From NCBI GenBank assembly GCA_028287455.1, contig JAQBPP010000021.1, positions 1 to 6,240 of the forward strand: a stretch of DNA of 6,240 nucleotides, given 5' to 3'. Each line of letters starts with the position of its first letter. The stretch's first letter is position 1. Position numbers and translations under genes: made by a program. The notes under the pieces are model-generated. The model ran no database searches. It saw nothing but the letters and a program-made list of their open reading frames with translations, and was not told where the DNA came from. The stretch comes from Bacilli bacterium. Its GTDB lineage: Bacteria > Bacillota > Bacilli > Tumebacillales > JAQBPP01. Below, in pieces: positions 1-5,815 of this stretch.

Positions 1-655
1 CTGCTTCAGAAACGATGCCCTTTTGCGGACCAAAGATGTAGGTCGCCCCTTCCGGGCCGCAGAGTGGCTTGGTAACATCACAGGCCACCTGAACGGTAGT
101 TTCTGTCATGCGTGCATCGAAGCCGGACAGATCAATATGTGCCAATTTGGCCAATGCCAAGCCGCCCACTGGCAACTCATTCCCCCATTCATCGAGCAGT
201 TTGGCGCCCAAAGCTTGAACGAGGCCTGCACCCCCGTCGTTTGTCGCGCTGCCGCCCAGCCCGATGATCAAATGCCGACAGCCTTGATCCAGCGCGTGAC
301 GAATCAACTGCCCGGTGCCGTAAGTGCTAGTTATGCTTGCATCGCGTTCGGTCTCCGTCAGCAGAACCAGCCCGGATGCGGCAGCTGCCTCAATCACGGC
401 CGATTGGCCGTCGCCCAATATGCCATAGCGCGCCTTGATGGGTCTGCCAAGCGGGTCTATTGCTTCGGCTGTGACATACTTGCCCGCTGTTGCCGCTACT
501 AACGCATCGACCGTTCCTTCACCGCCGTCTGCGAGCGGCACCACGCGAACGGCGGCCCCTGGGCATGCCTGCAGGATGCCCTCTCGCAGGGCATCACCCA
601 CTTCCAGCGAGGCAGCGCTTCCTTTGAAGGAATCGGGAGCAATTAAGATATTCAT
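1..655 (-). CDS. glxK: Glycerate 2-kinase (GlxK/GarK family), N-terminal part, cut by window edge
   Basis: This gene phosphorylates D-glycerate with ATP, giving 2-phosphoglycerate for lower glycolysis in the cytoplasm. On the reverse strand an open frame starts at the ATG at 655-653 and stays open for 218 codons to the left edge. The family is usually about 375-380 residues, so roughly 40% of the C-terminus lies outside. Visible family motifs are MNILIAPDSFKGS (1-13), PLADGGEGTVDAL (40-52), YGTGQL (112-117), GLGGSATNDGGAG (132-144) and ACDVTKPLCGPEGATYIFGP (191-210). The start is supported by GAGGGG (plus-strand 664-669) 8 nt upstream. It is transcribed divergently from the sugar-acid operon, whose last gene encodes a glycerate-forming dehydrogenase, so the two probably act in sequence. 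Family assignment is firm. Glycerate 2-kinase rather than 3-kinase activity follows from family knowledge, and the symbol is by family only. Confidence 0.93.
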   Translation of the reverse strand, partial: MNILIAPDSFKGSAASLEVGDALREGILQACPGAAVRVVPLADGGEGTVDALVAATAGKYVTAEAIDPLGRPIKARYGILGDGQSAVIEAAAASGLVLLTETERDASITSTYGTGQLIRHALDQGCRHLIIGLGGSATNDGGAGLVQALGAKLLDEWGNELPVGGLALAKLAHIDLSGFDARMTETTVQVACDVTKPLCGPEGATYIFGPQKGIVSEA

Positions 656-690
656 CGGCGGGTCCCCTCTTGTTTTACCATTTGATCACT

Positions 691-719
691 ATTAGACCAT
701 GAGTGACTCAGAGACGCAA
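691..719 (-). promoter_or_regulatory. Probable SigA-type promoter of the glycerate kinase gene
   Basis: Read on the minus strand, TTGCGT (plus 714-719) is a -35 box matching 3 of 6 consensus bases. It is followed by a 17-nt spacer and then TCTAAT (plus 691-696), a -10 box matching 5 of 6. The bases TGG immediately before the -10 give an extended -10 (TGn). Transcription would start near 684, leaving a short leader of about 29 nt with the GAGGGG ribosome binding site. Strand, spacing and position fit the kinase gene well. This is a prediction from sequence only. Confidence 0.6.
700..710. promoter_or_regulatory. Candidate operator: perfect TGAGTGACTCA palindrome inside the promoter spacer
   Basis: TGAGTGACTCA is a perfect 5+1+5 dyad lying wholly between the -35 and -10 boxes of the predicted kinase promoter, a classic place for a repressor to block RNA polymerase. 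It is about 55 bp upstream of the TATAAT facing the other way, so a bound protein could also act on the operon. No regulator is encoded in the window, so the binding protein is unknown. An 11-bp dyad can arise by chance in a few kilobases; the position is what makes it notable. Confidence 0.4.
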
Positions 720-760
720 TATTTTTGACCCTAAATCTATGATTTTCAATGCCGGGCGAG

Positions 761-766
761 TATAAT
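761..766 (+). promoter_or_regulatory. Candidate -10 box (TATAAT) of the sugar-acid operon promoter
   Basis: A perfect TATAAT faces the operon and would start transcription near 773, giving a leader of about 150 nt before the first gene. No good -35 hexamer exists at 15-19 nt spacing; at 17 nt the sequence is TATGAT. There is also no TGn extension. If real, the promoter probably needs an activator. The nearest TTGACC (725-730) is too far away (30 nt). Confidence 0.4.
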
Positions 767-923
767 GAAAAAGGAGTTCGGACAGTCCATCCGCAGTCAT
801 CGCCAGCGTTTCATTACCCATACATAACTTTGCAGGAGACCAGGCGAGAAGCATGCAGCCGTAAGCAGTTGATAGGTAAATTGCATATCGTTTTTTTCAT
901 TCTTTAAGGGGCGGTGCGATTAA

Positions 924-1751
924 ATGGTTACCATTACTGCATTTGCTGATGAAATTTCCTCTGATTTGAACGAACAGTTGGATGTATTGGCCTCGGTAGG
1001 TATTTCTCATCTCGAATTTCGCGGCGTTTGGCGAAAGAATGTACTGGATTTAACCAATGAAGAGCTGAAAACGGTCAAAACTGAATTGGATGCGCGTGGT
1101 TTTCAAGTCTCATCCATCGGTTCTCCCATCGGGAAGATCAACATCACCGATCCGTTTGAACCTCATCTGGAACGCATGAAACGGGCGCTTGATTCAGCAG
1201 ACTATCTAGGTGCACCTTTCATAAGGATTTTTTCATTTTTTATCCCGGCTGATGAACCCGTAGAAGTTTACCGGGAGCAAGTCATGTTTCGCATGGGTGA
1301 GTTGGTGAAGCTGGCGGAGAAAACGGGCAAAGTTCTGCTGCATGAAAATGAAAAACATATTTATGGAGACCACCCATCCAGATGCAGAGATATTTTAAGC
1401 ACAGTGAATTCGCCAGTCCTCCGAGGTATTTGGGATCCTGCCAATTATATACAGTGCGGGGTTGATCCTTATCAAGAGGGTTTTTTATTAACTAAAGAAT
1501 ATGTGGAATATATCCATATCAAAGATGCCTTGAAGGACTCAGGCAAAGTGGTGCCAGCAGGACTAGGTGACGGGCAGATTGCGAAGGTATTTCAGGAATT
1601 AAAACAAATGCATTACTCAGGCTTTCTGTCGATTGAACCTCATTTAAAATCGGCAGGCATCTATGACGGATTCTCAGGGCCCGATTTGTTCCGAACTGCA
1701 GCACATGCGTTGCGCGACTTGGTGGAACAAAACGGCTGGACCTGGAACTAA
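924..1751 (+). CDS. TIM-barrel sugar isomerase/epimerase (AP-endonuclease 2 / xylose isomerase-like), substrate unknown
   Basis: This 275-residue cytoplasmic protein belongs to the xylose-isomerase-like TIM-barrel superfamily (IolE, hydroxypyruvate isomerase, tagatose 3-epimerase), which uses one divalent metal to shift carbonyls or epimerise sugars. It opens with ITAFADEIS (4-12), the typical first strand. The likely metal site is Glu141 (LLHENE), Asp171 (WDPANY), His198 (YIHIKDA) and Glu238 (SIEPHL), and HIKDA is a family hallmark. The length is normal and the frame intact. An in-frame TAA directly precedes the ATG, so no earlier start is possible. AAGGGG at 906-911 is a somewhat distant ribosome binding site. 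It is first in the operon, 29 nt ahead of the SDR gene. By context it may supply a keto-sugar acid to that dehydrogenase or interconvert hydroxypyruvate and tartronate semialdehyde. Neither role can be read from the sequence. The fold is sure, the reaction is not. Confidence 0.88.
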   Translation: MVTITAFADEISSDLNEQLDVLASVGISHLEFRGVWRKNVLDLTNEELKTVKTELDARGFQVSSIGSPIGKINITDPFEPHLERMKRALDSADYLGAPFIRIFSFFIPADEPVEVYREQVMFRMGELVKLAEKTGKVLLHENEKHIYGDHPSRCRDILSTVNSPVLRGIWDPANYIQCGVDPYQEGFLLTKEYVEYIHIKDALKDSGKVVPAGLGDGQIAKVFQELKQMHYSGFLSIEPHLKSAGIYDGFSGPDLFRTAAHALRDLVEQNGWTWN

Positions 1752-1780
1752 CAACGCTACGGAAGTTTAGGAGGAACATT

Positions 1781-2548
1781 ATGAATTTATTTGATTTGAC
1801 TGGCAAAACGGCAGTAATTATTGGTGGAAACAGTACGCTCGGAGGAGCAATGGCTGTCGGATTAGGGGCGCATGGTGCAGCCGTGGCAGTAGTTGGGCGC
1901 GATCAAGCCAAAGCGCAGGAAGTCGTGGACCGCATTGCAGCTGCCGGCGGCAAAGCACAACGGTTTGCTGCTGACGCTACCCAGGTGGATGACTTATCCA
2001 GAGTTTTGCAGGAAGTACTGGCCTGGACTGGACGCGTTGATGTGCTCATGAACTGCCCAGGGAAAAACAGTCCTACCCCGTTTTTTGAACTATCCATGGA
2101 GGAATGGGATTCCATCATGGAGGTCAATTTAAAAAGTGTGGTTTTAGCTTGCCAGGTATTTGGCAAACACATGGTAGATCAGGGGCAGGGCGGCAGCATT
2201 ATCAATATTTCATCAGTTTCGTCTGACCCTCCGCTGTCAAGGGTATTTACATACTCCGCTTCCAAGGCGGCAGTCAATAATGTAACTGAGTTTTTAGCTA
2301 AGGAATTCGCACCTGCACGGGTGCGCGTGAATGCGATTATTCCTGGTTTTTTTCCGGCGGAACAGAATCGTAAAATCCTGTCGCCTGATCGGATTGAATC
2401 GATTATGCGCCACACTCCGATGGCACGCTTTGGCGAAGCAGAAGAGCTGCAAGGTGCCGCTGTTTACCTCGCTTCTGACAAAGCTTCCGGTTTTGTAACT
2501 GGCTCCTTGCTGCGCGTTGATGGCGGCTTTGGCGCGATGACGATTTAA
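1781..2548 (+). CDS. SDR-family oxidoreductase, D-mannonate oxidoreductase (fructuronate reductase) type
   Basis: This is a classical short-chain dehydrogenase of 255 residues. It probably reduces D-fructuronate to D-mannonate with NAD(P)H in the cytoplasm. The Rossmann cofactor loop is IIGGNSTLGGAMA (13-25), where the usual second glycine of GxxxGxG is Thr19. NCPG (91-94) replaces NNAG. The catalytic tetrad is Asn116, Ser145, Tyr158 and Lys162 (YSASK). The C-terminal VDGG (247-250) is typical. PGFFPAEQNR (188-197) resembles the substrate loop of SDR-type mannonate oxidoreductases found beside uxuA, and the neighbour 41 nt downstream is indeed uxuA. AGGAGGA at 1769-1775 sits 5 nt before the ATG. 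The protein differs from E. coli UxuB, which belongs to the long-chain mannitol dehydrogenase family. A gluconate 5-dehydrogenase-like or other sugar-acid specificity remains possible. Confidence 0.85.
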   Translation: MNLFDLTGKTAVIIGGNSTLGGAMAVGLGAHGAAVAVVGRDQAKAQEVVDRIAAAGGKAQRFAADATQVDDLSRVLQEVLAWTGRVDVLMNCPGKNSPTPFFELSMEEWDSIMEVNLKSVVLACQVFGKHMVDQGQGGSIINISSVSSDPPLSRVFTYSASKAAVNNVTEFLAKEFAPARVRVNAIIPGFFPAEQNRKILSPDRIESIMRHTPMARFGEAEELQGAAVYLASDKASGFVTGSLLRVDGGFGAMTI

Positions 2549-2589
2549 TTTGTTTGCAGGCAGTGCAATAAGGGAGGCAATTTGAGTTT

Positions 2590-3654
2590 ATGAAAATGAC
2601 GTTTCGATGGTATGGAGACAGTGATCCGGTCACCCTGGATAAAATCAGACAAATCCCGGGTATGTACGGCATCGTATCCGCTATTTACGATGTGCCTGTC
2701 GGCGAAGCATGGCCGCTTGAGAAAATCAATCAACTCAAACACACGATTGAACAAGCCGGATTGCGTCTGGAAGTGATCGAAAGCGTACCGGTTCACGAAG
2801 ACATCAAATTAGGTTTGCCCACTCGTGATCGCTATATCGAAAATTACAATACGACGCTGCAAAACCTGTCTAAAGCAGGGATTAAAACCGTCTGCTATAA
2901 CTTTATGCCGGTATTTGACTGGACGCGCTCTCAGCTCGACTATGTGCTGGAAGACGGGTCTACAGCGCTCATCTATGAAGAAGAACAAATTCGCAAGATG
3001 AATCCTTTGTCTGGTGAACTGAAGCTGCCAGGCTGGGATACCAGTTACGGCGACGGCCAGTTAAAGAATCTGCTCGAGCAATACCAGCAGGTGAGTGAGG
3101 AACAGCTTTGGCAGAATTTAGGCTACTTTATTAAGGGCATCATGCCGGTGGCAGAAGCAGAAGGCATGCGAATGGCCATTCATCCGGATGATCCACCTTG
3201 GTCGATTTTCGGCTTGCCCAGAATCATCACCAATAAGACAAACCTTGACCGGTTCTTGCAGCTGTATGACAGCCCTGCAAACGGACTTTGTATCTGCAGC
3301 GGCTCACTTGGCGCAAACCCGGATAATAACATTCCAGAATTGCTTCGTTATTTCGGCCCCAAACAGCGGGTGAATTTTGTCCATGCCCGCAACGTTAAAC
3401 TGATTGGTGAGAAATCATTCCAGGAGTCTTCCCATCTCTCCACAGACGGCTCATTGGATATGGCTGAAATTATCCGCGCACTGTCTGACTTCGATTTTGC
3501 GGGACCCATACGGCCGGACCATGGCCGGATGATTTGGGGTGAAGTTGGACGGGCTGGATACGGGCTTTATGACCGCGCTCTGGGTGCCGTCTATTTGAAC
3601 GGCATGTGGGAAGCCACTCGTAAAGCGGAGAACAAACCTGTTTCCTTGCACTAG
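2590..3654 (+). CDS. uxuA: Mannonate dehydratase UxuA
   Basis: This gene dehydrates D-mannonate to 2-keto-3-deoxy-D-gluconate (EC 4.2.1.8), a step of hexuronate breakdown in the cytoplasm. The 354-residue product is full length for the Gram-positive form. Family signatures include MTFRWYG (3-9), CYNFMPVFDWTR (102-113), AIHPDDPPW (196-204), CICSGSLGANPDNNI (234-248), NFVHARNV (262-269), HLSTDGSLDM (282-291) and IRPDHGR (307-313). The expected metal ligands are His198, Cys236, His265 and Asp310, as in characterised UxuA structures recalled from the literature. AGGGAGG (2571-2577) lies 12 nt before the ATG; the next in-frame ATG (codon 3) would be 18 nt away, so the first is preferred. It follows the SDR gene by 41 nt, and a hairpin follows its stop. 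The KDG kinase and aldolase genes that usually use its product are not in the window. Confidence 0.96.
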   Translation: MKMTFRWYGDSDPVTLDKIRQIPGMYGIVSAIYDVPVGEAWPLEKINQLKHTIEQAGLRLEVIESVPVHEDIKLGLPTRDRYIENYNTTLQNLSKAGIKTVCYNFMPVFDWTRSQLDYVLEDGSTALIYEEEQIRKMNPLSGELKLPGWDTSYGDGQLKNLLEQYQQVSEEQLWQNLGYFIKGIMPVAEAEGMRMAIHPDDPPWSIFGLPRIITNKTNLDRFLQLYDSPANGLCICSGSLGANPDNNIPELLRYFGPKQRVNFVHARNVKLIGEKSFQESSHLSTDGSLDMAEIIRALSDFDFAGPIRPDHGRMIWGEVGRAGYGLYDRALGAVYLNGMWEATRKAENKPVSLH

Positions 3655-3663
3655 AAGTGCAGT

Positions 3664-3687
3664 CCCCAGAACAAACTTCTGGGGTTT
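3664..3687 (+). terminator. Intra-operon hairpin with short T-run (partial terminator or RNA stabiliser)
   Basis: CCCCAGAA (3664-3671), loop CAAAC, and TTCTGGGG (3677-3684) form a perfect 8-bp stem that begins 10 nt after the uxuA stop codon. The downstream tail is TTTATCCTTGTT, with only three consecutive T residues, so full termination is unlikely. It may reduce transcription of the last two genes or protect the upstream mRNA from 3' exonucleases. No clear promoter lies between it and the next gene, which argues for read-through. Confidence 0.5.
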
Positions 3688-3716
3688 ATCCTTGTTGGCG
3701 AGCACATGGAATGCGT

Positions 3717-3724
3717 AGGGGAGG
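3717..3724 (+). promoter_or_regulatory. Ribosome binding site that fixes the start at 3733
   Basis: AGGGGAGG ends 8 nt before the ATG at 3733. The longer open frame starting at ATG 3706 would contain this site inside its coding sequence and has no purine-rich site of its own, so the downstream ATG is the better start. Confidence 0.8.
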
Positions 3725-3732
3725 AACTGAAC

Positions 3733-4650
3733 ATGAATGGGTCAATCAAGGATTATATGAAAGTAGGCATTGTGCATTTTATGGCGTTTCCTGAGACAGG
3801 CAAGGGAACAGGGCCCATTTATGAAACCGTTAAACGTTTTGTGACTGATGACTACTTTGACGCCATTGAAATCACCTGGATCAAAGATGCCCAGGAACGT
3901 ACCAAGACCAAAGAGATGCTGCAGGGCGCTCACATGGCGGTTTATTATGGATCACAACCCAGATTGTTAACCCAGGGTTTAGACATCAACTCGGAAGACG
4001 AAAGCATGCGCAGAAGAGCAATCGATGAAGTGAAATCAGCGATCGATGATGCGCATGATCTGGGACTGGGCGGTGTCGCGCTCTTGTCAGGCAAAGATGG
4101 CGGGCCAGACAAGCGGGAACAGTTGATGAACCTCTTGACCAGTTCACTGACCGAATTGTGCGGTTACGCGGCAGAGCGCAAGATGTCTGTTGTACTTGAG
4201 GTGTTTGACAAAACAGTGGATAAGAAATGTCTCATTGGGTATGCGGCAGACGCGAAGGATATCGCCGAGCGGGTGAAAAAAACGCATCCTAATTTCGGCC
4301 TAATGGTCGACCTGTCTCATATTCCACTTACCTATGAAAGTCCGGAACAAGCTCTGCTGCCGGTCAAAGAGCATCTGGTTCACATTCATATTGGAAACGC
4401 GTACATGTCAGAACAGTCCGATCCAGCCTATGGGGATATGCACCCGCGGTTTGGCTATCCAGGATCCGCCAATGATGTACCGGAACTGATGGCGTTTCTC
4501 AAAGTGCTGCTGCAAATGGGCTATCTGCAACAAGGAAATCCGAAAACTGTTTCCTTCGAAATTAAACCTGTGCCTGGGGAAGATCCAGAAGTGGTGATCG
4601 CTAACGCCAAGCGCACCCTCAATGAAGCATGGGCACGGTTGTCGCTCTGA
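3733..4650 (+). CDS. TIM-barrel xylose isomerase-like protein, substrate unknown
   Basis: This 305-residue cytoplasmic protein belongs to the sugar isomerase/epimerase TIM-barrel superfamily but is clearly different from the operon's first gene. It begins KVGIVHFMAFP (10-20), a first strand unlike the usual family start, followed by FDAIEITWI (42-50). Probable metal ligands are Glu156 (VVLEVFDK), Asp193 (MVDLSH), His219 (HIHIGNAY) and Glu276 (SFEIKP). The segment from about 226 to 244 (DPAYGDMHPRFGYPGS) adds a His/Asp/Tyr-rich loop after the third ligand that could shape the substrate pocket. The start at 3733 is chosen over 3706 because of its ribosome binding site. It lies 78 nt after uxuA, across a hairpin, and 37 nt before the dehydrogenase gene. 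It probably isomerises or epimerises a sugar acid, or performs a related lyase step. I do not recognise a characterised close relative, so no symbol is given. Confidence 0.85.
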   Translation: MNGSIKDYMKVGIVHFMAFPETGKGTGPIYETVKRFVTDDYFDAIEITWIKDAQERTKTKEMLQGAHMAVYYGSQPRLLTQGLDINSEDESMRRRAIDEVKSAIDDAHDLGLGGVALLSGKDGGPDKREQLMNLLTSSLTELCGYAAERKMSVVLEVFDKTVDKKCLIGYAADAKDIAERVKKTHPNFGLMVDLSHIPLTYESPEQALLPVKEHLVHIHIGNAYMSEQSDPAYGDMHPRFGYPGSANDVPELMAFLKVLLQMGYLQQGNPKTVSFEIKPVPGEDPEVVIANAKRTLNEAWARLSL

Positions 4651-4687
4651 TGAATTCGCATAAGCTTAGCCTGGAGGTTGGCAGATC

Positions 4688-5650
4688 ATGAAGCCAAGTG
4701 TATATTTAACTCGCAAATTGCCTGATCAGTTGATGGAACAGTTAGCGCAGCAAGTTGAATTAACCTTTTACGATGAAGCGGATCAACCGGTGCCGCGGGC
4801 AGAGTTGCTTCGCGGAGTTGAAGGAGTAGACGGGATTTTCTGCCTGCTCACCGATAAAATTGATGGGGAAGTGTTGGATCGAGCAGGTAAACAGCTCAAG
4901 GTGATCTCGAACCTTGCTGTTGGTTATGATAACATTGACGCGGCAGAGGCCAAGAAACGCGGCATTTTTGTCACCAATACGCCTGGAGTGTTAACGGAAA
5001 CTACGGCCGATTTAACATTTGCTCTGTTGATGGCGACCGCACGCCGCATTGTAGAAGCAGAAGACAATTTACGTCGGGGTGGGTGGAAAACCTGGAGCCC
5101 GATGCAGCTCACAGGCCTCGATATCTATGGCGCGACACTAGGACTAATTGGCATGGGCCGCATTGGTGAAGCGGTGGCCAAACGCGCCAAAGGGTTTGAT
5201 ATGAACGTCATCTATTACAATCGCAACCGCAAGCCAGAAGCTGAACAGCAGTTTGGATGTCAGTACAAATCCAAGGATGAAGTCGTTCAGGAAGCGGATT
5301 TTCTGGTTGTACTGACTCCTTTGACGCCTGAGACACAAGGAATTCTCGGTGCGCGCGAATTGAACATGATGAAGAAAACGGCCATTTTGATCAAGACCGC
5401 TCGCGGTTCTGTGGTGGATGAGGAAGCGCTGTATGAAGCGTTGAAGGAACGGAAAATCTGGGCAGCCGGCGTCGATGTGTTTGCCAAAGAGCCGATTGAT
5501 CCGAATCATCCGCTGCTCTCCCTCGACAATGCGGTACTGCTGCCGCATATCGGATCTGCATCAATCGATACACGGACAAAAATGTGCCAAATGGCCATTC
5601 GCAATGTGGTGGCCGGAGTGACCGGTCAGACACCGCCAAACTGCGTTTAA
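4688..5650 (+). CDS. D-2-hydroxyacid dehydrogenase: D-glycerate dehydrogenase / hydroxypyruvate-glyoxylate reductase type
   Basis: This 320-residue enzyme of the D-isomer-specific 2-hydroxyacid dehydrogenase family (GyaR/GhrB-like) probably reduces hydroxypyruvate to D-glycerate, and possibly glyoxylate to glycolate, in the cytoplasm. NLAVGYDNID (75-84) is the substrate-loop signature. The Rossmann motif is GLIGMGRIG (152-160). The sequence after the second Rossmann strand, YYNRNRKPEAE (176-186), lacks the acidic residue of NADH enzymes and carries Arg179 and Arg181, suggesting NADPH. Catalytic residues are Arg239 (TARGSVVDEEAL), Glu268 (FAKEP) and His287 (LPHIGSAS). The length is normal. GGAGG (4673-4677) sits 10 nt before the ATG, 37 nt after the previous gene. 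It is last in the operon, before a strong terminator. Its product would be the substrate of the divergently encoded glycerate kinase. Phosphoglycerate dehydrogenase is unlikely, since there is no regulatory C-terminal domain. Confidence 0.92.
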   Translation: MKPSVYLTRKLPDQLMEQLAQQVELTFYDEADQPVPRAELLRGVEGVDGIFCLLTDKIDGEVLDRAGKQLKVISNLAVGYDNIDAAEAKKRGIFVTNTPGVLTETTADLTFALLMATARRIVEAEDNLRRGGWKTWSPMQLTGLDIYGATLGLIGMGRIGEAVAKRAKGFDMNVIYYNRNRKPEAEQQFGCQYKSKDEVVQEADFLVVLTPLTPETQGILGARELNMMKKTAILIKTARGSVVDEEALYEALKERKIWAAGVDVFAKEPIDPNHPLLSLDNAVLLPHIGSASIDTRTKMCQMAIRNVVAGVTGQTPPNCV

Positions 5651-5722
5651 GACCGCTTTCTAACTACGTTTGCTAATAAACATAAGCAGCCTCACATTGT
5701 TACAGTTCGTTGGCGATTACAG

Positions 5723-5758
5723 AGGAGGATGCCTCCTAAAAGGCAGTCCTCCTTTTTT
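5723..5758 (+). terminator. Intrinsic terminator of the sugar-acid operon
   Basis: AGGAGGATGCC (5723-5733) pairs with GGCAGTCCTCCT (5742-5753) across the loop TCCTAAAA, giving 11 base pairs with one bulged base. It is followed directly by TTTTTT (5753-5758). It begins 72 nt after the dehydrogenase stop codon and closes the operon. Confidence 0.92.
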
Positions 5759-5788
5759 GACAACAAATTTATCTATTGGGTTTATAAA
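5757..5788 (+). promoter_or_regulatory. Candidate promoter of the acetyltransferase gene
   Basis: A perfect TTGACA (5757-5762) uses the last bases of the terminator T-run as its first two bases. TATAAA (5783-5788) follows as a 5/6 match to the -10 box, but the spacer is 20 nt, longer than the ideal 17. A 17-18 nt spacing gives only weak -10 matches. Position and strand fit the gene that starts at 5816; strength is probably modest. Confidence 0.45.
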
Positions 5789-5815
5789 AGAGCTAAACTT
5801 GAAAGGACAATAGGT

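Larger units (their letters stand above)
656..923. other. Divergent intergenic regulatory region
   Basis: This 268-nt gap separates the divergent glycerate kinase gene from the operon. No convincing gene lies in it. The left half (656-720) holds the kinase gene's ribosome binding site, a complete minus-strand promoter and a perfect palindrome between its -35 and -10 boxes. The right half holds an isolated TATAAT (761-766), a GGACAGTCC palindrome (780-788) just after the expected start point, and a leader of about 150 nt ending in AAGGGG (906-911) ahead of the ATG at 924. I could not match the leader to any known riboswitch class. It has only weak inverted repeats, for example ATGCA (853-857) with TGCAT (882-886). 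Confidence 0.7.

Noticed and set aside
23..695. Plus-strand open frames at 23-502 and 435-695
   Set aside because: They lie antisense to the glycerate kinase gene, which has clear family motifs; their translations look like no protein family and they lack ribosome binding sites.
800..815. Possible cre site around CCAGCGTTTCA in the leader
   Set aside because: Only one half matches the pattern; the other half and the spacing do not.
853..864. Three-codon frame (Met-Gln-Pro-stop) after AGGAG in the operon leader
   Set aside because: It is too short and its ribosome binding site too distant to call a leader peptide.
881..908. TTGCAT / TTTAAG as an alternative operon promoter
   Set aside because: The start site would fall at about 915, downstream of the ribosome binding site at 906-911, and both boxes are weak.
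1519..2796. Several minus-strand open frames of 78-95 codons
   Set aside because: They are shadows of the isomerase, SDR and uxuA genes, with no protein-like features.
3706..3732. Upstream ATG giving nine extra residues on the second TIM-barrel protein
   Set aside because: The extension would contain the AGGGGAGG ribosome binding site, and it lacks one of its own.
5144..5639. Minus-strand open frames up to 134 codons inside the dehydrogenase gene
   Set aside because: They are antisense to a well-supported dehydrogenase and contain no recognisable motifs.
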